A stretch of 14,107 nt of DNA, from the NCBI GenBank assembly GCA_937998635.1, contig CALLDA010000220.1:1-14107 (forward strand). Reading direction: 5' to 3'. A program made the translations under genes and the position numbers. This document shows positions 1 through 7,844 of this stretch, one piece after another (the first letter of the stretch is position 1; the number at the start of each line of letters is the position of its first letter). Under the pieces are notes generated by a model. That model saw only the letters and a list, made by a program, of their open reading frames with translations, was not told where the DNA came from and did no database searches. The stretch comes from an uncultured Pseudomonadales bacterium. GTDB taxonomy: Bacteria; Pseudomonadota; Gammaproteobacteria; Pseudomonadales; Porticoccaceae.

Positions 1-1287
1 CAGATACCGTTTTAGCAACTTTTCCATGCGCCTACCCCTGATTAGAGAGGTCAACGGGATAGTATAGTCGCCAAAAGGTTTGCCATCGACAAATGCAGAT
101 CTAGCCAGGGTGGTGGCATTAGCAGTACCCCAATCATTAGCAATAACGGCCCCCATGATAGCGCCGATGCTACAACCACCAACCCAGTCCACCGTAATGT
201 TGGCCTCTTCCAGGGCTTTATAAACTCCGAGATGGGCCAACCCTCGCGCCGCACCTCCAGCCAGTACAAGGCCCAGCGCGGTTCCTGAAATAATCCGTGC
301 AACGCGACAGGTGTCATCAGGTTTGTCAGCACGCACATGGATATGAAAATCCACTTCTCTGGGTGCCAGCCATTGCGCGGTGTCCTTGATAGGCGTGTGT
401 GTTTCCGGCTGTAGCAATACCAATACACGACGAGCACTGGATAAATTAACTTCCGAAGCGAGATCAATTTCGTCGTGCCCCGGATTCGGGTCAGCAAGCG
501 CGTCGGCTACAAATATCACGATGTCTGATTGGCGCAGTGCAAACTTCGTCCACGGACTCAATACTGTTTGGCATTGATACACAACAAAGCGGTAGTCGTC
601 TTCCCGATCCTGCAACCAGGATTTAAGCTGGTCAGGAACGGGCTCATCGACGGGCAACTGTTTAATAGGCGCATTGAATTCACCGAGATTGTTTGGTGTC
701 AGCGTCAGGGTCGGACCATAATGCCCTAGATTTGCAATCAGATTCCCGCAGAAATCGTTTGTCCTTACGGAATTGTTGAGCGACACCACCGTGACCGTTT
801 TTAAGCTTCTACCAGCGGGTACGGCTTCTGTCGTTCTTTTCTGCAGGACACTGGCGATACCCCCTGCCAATTTGATAATCAGACCGGGATGGATCTCGCC
901 AAGCTTTTCAAAAGCGCTACGGGTTATTTTGATAACCAGACTATCCCGAATTGCCTTTATACCGGCACTGCGTTTTTCTCCAGTGAGCAGGCTTAACTCG
1001 CCGACACTGTCGCCCGGCACGATTTCACCAAGCAACTGAGCATCAAGGGGCTTCCGACCGTCTGAGCCATCCACGTCTGGCGCAGCGCCATTATTGCCAA
1101 TCCAGACCTGTAGACGCCCTCTGACCAGTAAATATAACGAGTCCCCCGCGTCATTCTGCCGGAACAGCCACTCGCCACCGGAGAGCTGTTCTATCTCCAG
1201 GTCATCGAGTATGGGGCTGTCCTGGCCCACCTGAATATCGAAATATTTTTCGACTATCTCGCATAGTTTTGCATCAGATAAATTCAA
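1..1287 (-). CDS. cNMP-binding domain + patatin-like phospholipase (NTE family), partial
   Basis: This frame is open for 429 codons and leaves the window, so the C-terminus, including the catalytic Asp motif, is not visible. Residues about 25-150 form a cyclic-nucleotide-binding domain; the phosphate-binding cassette reads VGELSLLTGEKRSA, keeping the Glu (97), Arg (106) and Ser (107) that hold the cyclic phosphate in CAP/PKA-type domains. Residues about 160-335 resemble the linker region of NTE (neuropathy target esterase) proteins, with WTKFALRQSDIVIFVA. The patatin domain follows, with oxyanion loop GGAARG (344-349) and nucleophile elbow GCSIG (Ser373). Such proteins hydrolyse phospholipid or lysophospholipid esters at membranes. 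The chosen start is TTG: it forms a TTGA overlap with the ATPase stop, no ATG is available nearby, and GAGAAG lies 9 bases upstream. This implies translational coupling to the exporter. Family assignment is secure; substrate and ligand are unknown. Confidence 0.9.
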   Translation of the reverse strand, partial: MNLSDAKLCEIVEKYFDIQVGQDSPILDDLEIEQLSGGEWLFRQNDAGDSLYLLVRGRLQVWIGNNGAAPDVDGSDGRKPLDAQLLGEIVPGDSVGELSLLTGEKRSAGIKAIRDSLVIKITRSAFEKLGEIHPGLIIKLAGGIASVLQKRTTEAVPAGRSLKTVTVVSLNNSVRTNDFCGNLIANLGHYGPTLTLTPNNLGEFNAPIKQLPVDEPVPDQLKSWLQDREDDYRFVVYQCQTVLSPWTKFALRQSDIVIFVADALADPNPGHDEIDLASEVNLSSARRVLVLLQPETHTPIKDTAQWLAPREVDFHIHVRADKPDDTCRVARIISGTALGLVLAGGAARGLAHLGVYKALEEANITVDWVGGCSIGAIMGAVIANDWGTANATTLARSAFVDGKPFGDYTIPLTSLIRGRRMEKLLKRYL

Positions 1288-2627
1288 AGTTGGTCGCTTC
1301 TCAGCAAGGGGGTGCCAGTGTTCAGTCCCTCAAGGGTTTCAAGGATGATGGCGATGGAAGCAATGAACTCGCTAAATTTTTCTTCGTCAGCATCGTCAAA
1401 ACACTGCCCATCCTGCCGGTTTAACAGTTGCGCCACCGCAAACACCTGGCCTGAGCGATTTTTAATAGGTAAACATAGTATCGATCGTGTGCGAAACCCG
1501 GACATCCGATCGACTTCCTGATTAAAACGTGTATCGGCATAAGCATCATCCACGCGGATGGTTTGGCCCGACTCGGCCACTGCGCCGGCAATTCCTGATC
1601 CGATGGGGATTCTCACCTCGTGATCGGGTAAATCTTCCGCGACCCGTAATAGCAATGTATGTGAGTCATAGTCAGCTAGAAACAGGGATGCCCGCTCAAC
1701 CTGGAGTAATCGACCTAGTTTGTGGGTAAAAGCAAACAGACCCTGTTCGAGCATACTTTGAAATGCGTTGTCCCTGGCCAACGCTGTGGCCTCGAGAAAA
1801 CGCGTCGATTCATCGGCAATGTCTTGCAACATATCGCGAAAGTGCGCTTCGTCAAGCCCGTCGACAATTTCGGCGAGGGGTTGTTTCTGCCGGTTGTCCG
1901 CCAGCGTCTGCATCATATACTGGTTGTTGGCGATTACAGCATCGGTAAAGGTCGACAGCTTGCCATCCTCAAGATGAACAATTCGGTCGGCAATATCGAG
2001 AATCCGGTTGTCGTGGGTGACTAACAAGATAGTGGTGCCCTGCTCTTTGGCCAGGGCCTTCATATGATCGACAACTTCGCGTCCGGACTGCTTGTCCAAC
2101 GATGCAGTGGGCTCATCCGCCAATAACATCGCTGGTTCGGCGGCGAGCGCACGGGCAATAGCAACACGCTGGCGCTGCCCGCCGGACAGTTGTTCCGCCT
2201 TATACTTTAAACGCTCGCCCAGACCGACTATTTCCAGCATCTCTACTGCTCGCCGACGTAGCGCCGCACCTTTGTAGCGCCCGGTAACACGTATGCCTAA
2301 TTCAACATTCTCAACAGAGCTCAGGGCGGCGACCAGATTATGCTGTTGGAAAATAAAACCGATTTGCCCGCGTACTTTTTCCAACGCTGAGGCTTTAGCG
2401 CCGTTAAGTTCCTGCCCCAGTACGCGCACGCTGCCCTCCTGGGTTGACCGCAAGGCGCCAACCAGAGTTAGCAGCGTCGTTTTACCGGAACCTGAAGGTC
2501 CAGTAACAATAACGATCTCGCCCTGGGGTATCTCAGTACTGACATCAAACAGAATTTGCTTACGCAGCGAGCCTTTACCAAACGTATGGTTTAGGCCACT
2601 GACCAGAATCGGTGAGGTATTAGCCAT
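1284..2627 (-). CDS. devA: DevA-like ABC exporter ATPase fused to a C-terminal GAF domain
   Basis: The first ~225 residues (numbered from the TTG at 2630) are a complete MacB/LolD/DevA-type ATPase: Walker A GPSGSGKTT (44-52), Q-loop FIFQQHN, signature LSGGQRQR (148-155), Walker B LLADEP (169-174) and H-loop His206. It would power the exporter formed with the two preceding genes. DevA proteins are normally about 220-250 residues; this one is almost twice that. After a charged linker (about 230-285), residues about 285-435 form a GAF domain with IPIGSGIAGAVAESGQ and TRSILCLPIKNRSG. It ends in N404-R405-x5-F411-x3-D415-E416, close to the NKFDE motif of cyclic-nucleotide-binding GAF domains. The ATG at 2627 is preferred over the TTG at 2630 because GGAGG lies 7 bases before it. 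It shares one base with the permease stop (TGATG), and its own stop overlaps the lipase start. Confidence 0.93.
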   Translation of the reverse strand: MANTSPILVSGLNHTFGKGSLRKQILFDVSTEIPQGEIVIVTGPSGSGKTTLLTLVGALRSTQEGSVRVLGQELNGAKASALEKVRGQIGFIFQQHNLVAALSSVENVELGIRVTGRYKGAALRRRAVEMLEIVGLGERLKYKAEQLSGGQRQRVAIARALAAEPAMLLADEPTASLDKQSGREVVDHMKALAKEQGTTILLVTHDNRILDIADRIVHLEDGKLSTFTDAVIANNQYMMQTLADNRQKQPLAEIVDGLDEAHFRDMLQDIADESTRFLEATALARDNAFQSMLEQGLFAFTHKLGRLLQVERASLFLADYDSHTLLLRVAEDLPDHEVRIPIGSGIAGAVAESGQTIRVDDAYADTRFNQEVDRMSGFRTRSILCLPIKNRSGQVFAVAQLLNRQDGQCFDDADEEKFSEFIASIAIILETLEGLNTGTPLLRSDQL

Positions 2628-3775
2628 CAAAACACCTCCGCTGGATCAAGACGACGCACTTTTCGCAGTGCCAGCAAGGCAGATATGGCGCACATGGCCA
2701 GAGTCATAATAAATACCGTGGCGGCTCGATCAAAGGTGATATACAGCGGCAAATGGGTGGCGCCCGCAGCCATGGCATAAAGCCAGTAGACCAGGACCAT
2801 ACCCGGTATATAACCCAGTATGCCCAGTGCGGCAGCCTGCTGGATGACAATGCCGGAAACAAATCGGTTGGAATATCCTAGCGCTCGTAAGGTCCCGTAT
2901 TCGTTTAGGTGTTCCGACACATCGGCGAACAGTATCTGATAAACAATGATGGCACCCACCACGAAGCCCATGACCGCGCCAAAGGCAAAAATATAGCCAA
3001 TGGGCGTCGCCGAGTTCCAGTAGGTGACCTCGCGTTGTATAAATTCAGGTTTAGTCATCACCAGTACATCTTTGGGTAAATAGGCTTTGAGGCGGTCTCT
3101 CACTACAACCGGGTCGGCACCCTCCGCCAGGCTAATAAGCCCTAGATGAATATTATTGCGGTCGCGGTCGGGGAATAATCGAAGCCAGTTATCGGTGCTG
3201 GTGATAATGCTGCCGTCAATGCCAAATGAAGTGCCCATTTTGAAAAGACCAACGACATCGATCTCCCTGTCATTAACCTCGGTGGTCAATGCTGCGCGAT
3301 CAGCCATTTCATTAACAACGGGGCCAAATTCCGGTCGTGACGCTGCGTCAAATAGAACCACGTCCTGTTGGCGCAATAGTGTTCTGTTTTCCTCAAAGCC
3401 CTGCGTATCAAGTAGGTTGTCTTCCGGATTAATACCTATGGCATTGATGCCCCGCCGATTGTTGTTCCAGGGGTTTTTCCACACCGCCGGAAAAATATAA
3501 ACCGGACTGACGTCTTCGACGTCCTTGTCACCGAGGGTCTGGTAGAGACGGCGTATGGAAAAAGGCTGCGGTCGCACGATGAAAATACTGTCTGTGCTAA
3601 ACAGTGCAATATCGTAATTAAACCGTTCCTGAAAACGCACCGCGCTTTCGAACAATGCCGATCGAAAACCCAATTGCATCATAATCAATAACACTGCAAA
3701 GCCGATGCCGGCCAGAGCAACAACTAATCGCAGCGGGCGGTGGCGAAGTTGTTGCAAGCCTATGGGCATTCTCAT
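2627..3775 (-). CDS. devC: DevC-like ABC exporter permease (FtsX/MacB-type)
   Basis: This 382-residue inner-membrane permease has the layout of the DevC/MacB/FtsX class: one N-terminal transmembrane helix (about 17-36), a large soluble periplasmic domain (about 40-255) and three C-terminal helices (about 258-280, 308-335 and 350-370). The cytoplasmic loop DVSEHLNEYGTLRALGYSNR (285-304) is the characteristic coupling segment that contacts the ATPase, and the C-terminus RRLDPAEVF is also typical. In the cyanobacterial DevBCA system this subunit works with DevB and TolC to export glycolipids; the substrate here is unknown. The start at 3775 has AAGG about 10 bases upstream and is preferred over the Met two codons later. 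It begins 22 bases after the membrane-fusion gene and its stop overlaps the ATPase start by one base. Confidence 0.93.
   Translation of the reverse strand: MRMPIGLQQLRHRPLRLVVALAGIGFAVLLIMMQLGFRSALFESAVRFQERFNYDIALFSTDSIFIVRPQPFSIRRLYQTLGDKDVEDVSPVYIFPAVWKNPWNNNRRGINAIGINPEDNLLDTQGFEENRTLLRQQDVVLFDAASRPEFGPVVNEMADRAALTTEVNDREIDVVGLFKMGTSFGIDGSIITSTDNWLRLFPDRDRNNIHLGLISLAEGADPVVVRDRLKAYLPKDVLVMTKPEFIQREVTYWNSATPIGYIFAFGAVMGFVVGAIIVYQILFADVSEHLNEYGTLRALGYSNRFVSGIVIQQAAALGILGYIPGMVLVYWLYAMAAGATHLPLYITFDRAATVFIMTLAMCAISALLALRKVRRLDPAEVF
2633..2639 (-). promoter_or_regulatory. Strong Shine-Dalgarno for the ABC-GAF gene
   Basis: GGAGGTG on the minus strand lies inside the last codons of the permease gene. 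GGAGG is 7 bases before the ATG at 2627 and only 4 before the alternative TTG at 2630, so it decides in favour of the ATG. Confidence 0.7.
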
Positions 3776-3797
3776 AACGCTATTACCTTGGAAAAAT

Positions 3798-4829
3798 TCA
3801 CGGCCCGATGACTATATCGATCTGCAGGTTGGTCAAGGCTTCGGCTGGTGCGGAGTCATCGAGAGGAATCTCGACCTCGACAATACGGGCGTCTTTTCTC
3901 GCTGCGGGGTCAGTGCCAATTTGGTCCTGCTTCTGAACTTTTGATCTGATAAGTTCAACGATACCGGTCAGGGGCTGGTCCAAAGCATCACTGGTAATCC
4001 GCGCTTTTTGGCCAATGCGTAAACGCCTGACGTCGGTTTCGTAAACCTCGGCAATTGCGTACATCTGGTTAACGATGCCCAATTCTAGAATTCCCACTGG
4101 CTTCACAAGCTCCCCAGGGCGAGTCAGTATGTCGAGAATTCGGCCAGCCACTGGCGCACGAATATACGACCGGGCCAGTTGCGCCTGATGTCGCGACACA
4201 CGGGCTGCAGCGACCTCAATATTAGCTTCGGCGGCAGTGGCTTCGTTGCGCTTTGCAATACACGCAGCCTCGCGTGCCTCGGCATCGCCTTGCGCGGCAT
4301 CGGCCACTTCCTGAGCTGTCAAACCCTTCTTGAGTAAGTCCGCCCGACGAAGTGCTTCCTGTCTGGCGACGCCGGCCCGCACGCAGGCTTCCTCCGCCAG
4401 GCTATGTGAAGATTGAGCCTGACGTTTGCTCAACTCTAACTCCGCCTCTATTTCCTTCACCATAGCTTCCATGACAGACGCTGTATCAATAACGGCGAGC
4501 AGTTGTCCTTCGGTGACATCATCGCCTTCATTAACGAGTAGTTGCGTCAGTACTGCACCCGATGTGGATTGAGGTGTTGATGGTGCGGTGATACGCATTA
4601 TTCCGTGTTTTGGCTCAAGCCTTCCCAGTGCAGAAACAGCAGCATTTTCTGGCGCGATTTTTTCCAAATTATCCGGCGTGTCCTCCGCAAGCACTGTCAC
4701 AGGCATAAGTGGAGTTAGTAATGCCAGGGAGCCGACAAAGAAGGCAGCTTTTCGGACCACAGAAAAGCTCACAGCTCTTGGTTTAGGTCTTTGTTTAAGG
4801 CTGTGTTTAGCCCGGTGTTTAATAAGCAT
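3798..4829 (-). CDS. devB: DevB-like HlyD family membrane-fusion protein
   Basis: This 343-residue periplasmic adaptor opens with a basic segment and one hydrophobic anchor or signal segment (about 27-48), followed by the family opening SALGRLEPKHGIMRITAP (66-83). The biotinyl-lipoyl-like half-motif VLTQLLVNEGDDVTEGQLLAVID (93-115) comes next, then a long Ala/Glu-rich alpha-helical hairpin (about 117-220) expected to dock on a TolC-type channel. The second lipoyl half is RAPVAGRILDILTRPGE (224-240). YAIAEVYETDVRRLRIGQ (257-274) and GTDPAARKDARIVEVEI (305-321) are strongly DevB-like. It would link the permease to the outer-membrane channel. The ATG at 4829 is chosen because GGAG lies 10 bases before it; the in-frame GTG at 4847 has no ribosome-binding site. 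It is the first gene of the exporter operon. Confidence 0.92.
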   Translation of the reverse strand: MLIKHRAKHSLKQRPKPRAVSFSVVRKAAFFVGSLALLTPLMPVTVLAEDTPDNLEKIAPENAAVSALGRLEPKHGIMRITAPSTPQSTSGAVLTQLLVNEGDDVTEGQLLAVIDTASVMEAMVKEIEAELELSKRQAQSSHSLAEEACVRAGVARQEALRRADLLKKGLTAQEVADAAQGDAEAREAACIAKRNEATAAEANIEVAAARVSRHQAQLARSYIRAPVAGRILDILTRPGELVKPVGILELGIVNQMYAIAEVYETDVRRLRIGQKARITSDALDQPLTGIVELIRSKVQKQDQIGTDPAARKDARIVEVEIPLDDSAPAEALTNLQIDIVIGP

Positions 4830-4950
4830 GTAGAAATTACTCCGCACGGAATTTTAAAATCGTTTTAGTGCAATAACCTTTTGTTAAATATGGGTAACAA
4901 GAATGCGAGTTTATTGTTTGATTAACTCTTGGTTCTCTCGCTAGCAATAC

Positions 4951-4976
4951 CCTGAGTCAGGTTCTGTTTGACAGAA
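4951..4976. promoter_or_regulatory. Tandem perfect palindromes between receiver gene and exporter operon
   Basis: Two adjacent perfect inverted repeats lie just after the receiver stop codon (4979-4981) and 120-150 bases before the devB-like start. CCTGA-G-TCAGG spans 4951-4961 and TTCTGT-TTG-ACAGAA spans 4962-4976. They could be a weak transcription terminator for the signalling genes, although no U-run follows, or an operator for the exporter operon. The rest of the 4830-4978 gap is AT-rich and suited to a promoter, but I cannot place confident -10 and -35 boxes. Confidence 0.4.
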
Positions 4977-4978
4977 TA

Positions 4979-5344
4979 TTATTGTTTTATTAGCGTTTTA
5001 ATTTTTCCCAATAAACGCGGCATATCTACGGGCTTGGTGTCATAATCATCACAGCCTGCGGCTATTGCCTTATCCCTATCGCCGACCATGGCGTGAGCGG
5101 TCAAGGCAATCACCGGAATACCAGCGGTTCTAGAATCGCTTTTCAGCTCCCCGGTAATTTGATGGCCATCTTTGCCGGGTAAATTAATGTCCATCAAAAT
5201 CAGATCAGGTAATTGATTCGCTAACAATCCGGGCACTTGTTCACCGTCAATGGCAATCATTACTTTGAAGCCTTTACGTTCCAGGCGTCGGGACAACATG
5301 TCCCGGTTCATCTCATTGTCTTCAACCAGCATAATTGTTGGCAT
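4979..5344 (-). CDS. Stand-alone response regulator (CheY-like receiver)
   Basis: This 121-residue protein is a complete receiver domain with no output domain. It has the acidic pair E8-D9 (LVEDNE), the phosphoacceptor D52 (LILMDINLPGKDG), the switch T82 (IALTAHA) and K104 (DTKPVD). Single-domain receivers of this kind pass or compete for phosphate from a histidine kinase; here the partner is most likely the kinase encoded just upstream on the same strand. Its first helix (NEMNRDMLSRRL) is nearly the same as that of the receiver on the divergent cyclase (NEFNRDLLSRRL). The ATG at 5344 fits the usual family start; a GTG at 5374 would add ten residues and overlap the upstream remnant. Neither has a clear ribosome-binding site, so the start is uncertain. 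Confidence 0.9.
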   Translation of the reverse strand: MPTIMLVEDNEMNRDMLSRRLERKGFKVMIAIDGEQVPGLLANQLPDLILMDINLPGKDGHQITGELKSDSRTAGIPVIALTAHAMVGDRDKAIAAGCDDYDTKPVDMPRLLGKIKTLIKQ

Positions 5345-5366
5345 AGATTCTGCGACCGATAATTTG

Positions 5367-5701
5367 TTAAACACGATTATGGCGTTTTATTTCTCCGAGT
5401 ATTTCATCCGGCATCCCCGAAGCTTTTTGAATGATCGGCTGTACGTTTCCGTTCAATCGTGCCATATCCTCTGTGCCGAGGATTTTGAAGGTGACCACAA
5501 TAACCTGAATATCCGCGCCAGGATACTTGCGCCGTAGCTCGTCAATCATTGAAAATCATCCATCTCGGCCATCATCAAATCAACCACAATAAAGGGCGCT
5601 CGCCACTCTGCGTAACGCTCAAGTCCCTCAACGCCATCCTCTGCCGTGACGACACTGTAGCCTTCCTTGCCAAGCAACTTCTGCATCAATTCGCGCGCCG
5701 C
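5367..5701 (-). pseudogene. Broken receiver domain of the hybrid histidine kinase
   Basis: The kinase frame begins a receiver domain (STILVADGD), then meets TAA at 5702-5704. Reading on in the same frame gives AARELMQKLLGKEGYSVV, then FIVVDLMMAEMDDFQ, and then TGA at 5546-5548. Shifting frame by one base at that point continues as MIDELRRKYPGADIQVIVVT, followed by MARLNGNVQPIIQK, which is the usual end of such receivers (TAKDL..DRARLNG..QK). So one codon became a stop and about one base was lost near 5549. Usually conserved residues also differ: MMAEMDD for MMPEMDG, and VTFKIL for VTAKDL. Together these suggest real decay rather than a single sequencing error. A restart at the ATG at 5549 (ATGA overlap) could in principle yield a 60-residue C-terminal fragment. 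Confidence 0.8.
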
Positions 5702-7687
5702 TTAATCACCATCAGCCACCAGAATGGTGGACCCGGGATTATTCAGATTGGGAGCTATTGACATACCGTCAGTTTCTTCATTCGTACTGAATTCGCTTAT
5801 TGAGGTTTCTTCGTTGGTCGCGACGGATTTTTTGCCATCGTGTACCGGCAACCTCAGCGAAAAATTTGAACCTTCGCCCAATGCACTGTCAACGGTCAGA
5901 GAGCCACCCATCATCTCGGCAAATCGTTGACTGATGACCAGGCCTAGACCAGTGCCACCGTATTTGCGCGTCGTTGAGGCATCTGCCTGGGAAAACGGCT
6001 GGAAAAGCCTGTCGATCTGCTCCGGTGTAATACCAATTCCAGAATCGTTGACGCTCACCACTAACCAACTGATAGCGTCACGGGTCTCGCGGTAAATTTT
6101 TAGTTCGATGACGCCGTTATCAGTAAATTTAGCAGCATTACTCAATAAATTAAGTATGATTTGCCGCAGCTTTGTCACATCGATAAAAACTTCACCTAAC
6201 GAATCCCCGTGGCTAAACTTTAATTGATTACTGTTTTTCTCAACCAGTGGTTTAACCGTCGACAGGACTTCTTCGATTAGCTGGTCTAATTCGACTTGCT
6301 CTGGATACAATTCAACCTTGTCGGCTTCAATTTTTGACAAATCCAGAACATCATTAATTAACTGTAAAAGATGCCGGCCAGCACTGCGGATACGTTGCAG
6401 ATCGGGAATAAAATCGTCCAGCCCCTGATCTTCGGCTTCCTCTTCAAGCATTTCAGCGTAGCCAATTACAGCATTCATCGGCGTACGCAATTCGTGGCTC
6501 ATATTTGCCAGAAACTGGCTTTTGGCCTGGTTGGCAGTTTCAGCAGTTTCACGCGCGGTCTCTGCCGCTAACTGCGCTTCGGCTACAGATTCAAACATGC
6601 GTGCATTGCGAATGGCAGTCGCTACGTAGGTGACATAACGTTGAATAACATTGATATCTTCAGGTTCCAGATGAAACACTTCACGACTGTCGCTAAAGGA
6701 TAAAACACCCATTACTTCGTCGTTAATAATCAGTGGGAATGTCAGCAGGGATTTGGCTGGCACTAATCTGTAAACGGCAGCACTCGCCCCCTCGAGCTGA
6801 TCTTTATCCGCAGAGATATCAGGTAGGTAACAGGGCTCTCGAGAGAACACCGGAATAACAAACGCATTTGATTTTTCATTCAGGGGAACCACCTGATTTT
6901 TTAGACGGCTAATCAATTTTTGCGGAACTGGGCCAACCAGCCTGTCCAGCGTTAACGTCTGCTCTTTTTGGTTAACAAAAAGTATCGCAATCATGTCAAA
7001 GTTGAACACCTTATTGAGGCTCTTTTCGATGACGTCCATGACCAGATCGAGATCGAGGGTGGAATTGACCAGTTGCGCAACACTGTTTATCGAAGCGGAC
7101 AATGTTGCCTGCTGACTGATCTGTTTATTTTTTTCCTCAAGTCCATGCCGAGCAGCCGTCGCATTTTTTGTTGTGGTGTTCGCCAGATAGCACACAAAGC
7201 CAGCAAAAGTTGACATCAATACCCAGGCAATCAGGCCCCCGGGCCAGGAGAGGTGTTCAGTCAGCCGGATCGGGACAAATAAAAGTCCTGCAGGCATGAT
7301 AATCGCTATAGGTATAAGAACTCGTTTTACCAGCCAGGTGCCACCCATTATCAAGGCTGTCAAAATAGCGATAGTCGGTGCAAGCAGTAAGGGAATGATG
7401 GCATAGGAGGTTAATACAACCGCCACGCTCCATAATGCCGCGTCTACCACAAAAGCCCAATAGCCGATCGTGCGGGTATCGTGCGCTCTGTGGGCGAAAA
7501 AATGAAAAACCGTTGGATAGACGAAGCCAAAAACAAGTACGACTCCCTTTGTCCACACCAGCTCAGGATCCATCGAAAATACGAACATCACCGACGCTGC
7601 CGCATAGACAAACGCTCGCGCCCAGCGAACGTTTGTGAGCGAAGGATGAACCTTTTTTTTCGTCGGCGCTGGTTTTTTTAAAGTCAC
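5702..7687 (-). CDS. Membrane-bound GAF sensor histidine kinase (hybrid type, receiver truncated)
   Basis: This 661-residue kinase starts with a basic N-terminus and about five to six hydrophobic segments (about 24-168). The part around AHRAHDTRTIGYWAFVVDAALW (65-86) resembles the MASE2 membrane sensor. A GAF domain follows (about 195-365), then an Ala/Glu-rich coiled coil (365-390). The HisKA domain has SHELRTPMN with phosphoacceptor H398. The HATPase domain has its N-box at LRQIILNLLSNAAKF (507-521), G1 at D548-SGIGI and G2 at GGTGLGL (577-583), so the kinase core looks intact. The C-terminus stops nine residues into a receiver domain, whose remainder lies downstream as a broken frame. The start is GTG at 7687, with a weak AGG nine bases upstream; an in-frame stop shortly before leaves no better start. 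The likely partners are the stand-alone receiver and the receiver-cyclase. Confidence 0.9.
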   Translation of the reverse strand: MTLKKPAPTKKKVHPSLTNVRWARAFVYAAASVMFVFSMDPELVWTKGVVLVFGFVYPTVFHFFAHRAHDTRTIGYWAFVVDAALWSVAVVLTSYAIIPLLLAPTIAILTALIMGGTWLVKRVLIPIAIIMPAGLLFVPIRLTEHLSWPGGLIAWVLMSTFAGFVCYLANTTTKNATAARHGLEEKNKQISQQATLSASINSVAQLVNSTLDLDLVMDVIEKSLNKVFNFDMIAILFVNQKEQTLTLDRLVGPVPQKLISRLKNQVVPLNEKSNAFVIPVFSREPCYLPDISADKDQLEGASAAVYRLVPAKSLLTFPLIINDEVMGVLSFSDSREVFHLEPEDINVIQRYVTYVATAIRNARMFESVAEAQLAAETARETAETANQAKSQFLANMSHELRTPMNAVIGYAEMLEEEAEDQGLDDFIPDLQRIRSAGRHLLQLINDVLDLSKIEADKVELYPEQVELDQLIEEVLSTVKPLVEKNSNQLKFSHGDSLGEVFIDVTKLRQIILNLLSNAAKFTDNGVIELKIYRETRDAISWLVVSVNDSGIGITPEQIDRLFQPFSQADASTTRKYGGTGLGLVISQRFAEMMGGSLTVDSALGEGSNFSLRLPVHDGKKSVATNEETSISEFSTNEETDGMSIAPNLNNPGSTILVADGD

Positions 7688-7782
7688 TAAAAAAAGCCTA
7701 CTGCCACACTAATGAAATGTTGGAAAGACAGTATGTGTTAAGTAGGCCCCAGCTAATAATTTTCATGGGCTGGAGAACATAG

Positions 7783-7818
7783 GCACCCACGCAGGTCTCT
7801 CTGCCCGATATTGGGTGC
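7783..7818 (+). promoter_or_regulatory. Nested inverted repeat / possible leader RNA hairpin
   Basis: GCACCCA (7783-7789) and TGGGTGC (7812-7818) are perfect 7-bp arms. Between them GCAG (7791-7794) and CTGC (7801-7804) form a second, inner 4-bp stem with a 6-base loop. The structure ends 8 bases before the AGGAGGT at 7827, so in a rightward transcript it would sit next to a ribosome-binding site. It matches no riboswitch that I recognise, and it could equally be a protein operator in DNA. Confidence 0.4.
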
Positions 7819-7844
7819 ACACAATTAGGAGGTAGACGTTTTTG

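Noticed and set aside
51..497. 148-codon minus-strand ORF
   Set aside because: It is in a different frame from the patatin gene on the same strand; the patatin frame has clear cNMP and lipase motifs throughout, so this is a shadow.
4951..4976. CRP-like (cAMP receptor protein) binding site
   Set aside because: The palindromes do not match the TGTGA-N6-TCACA pattern, and no site with that pattern was seen nearby.
5546..5704. Programmed frameshifting or stop readthrough to make an intact kinase receiver
   Set aside because: Two separate events would be needed, no slippery heptamer is evident, and changed conserved residues argue for decay; kept only as a remote option.
7783..7833. Cyclic-di-GMP (GEMM) riboswitch
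   Set aside because: The characteristic conserved core and tetraloop-receptor sequences of that riboswitch are absent.
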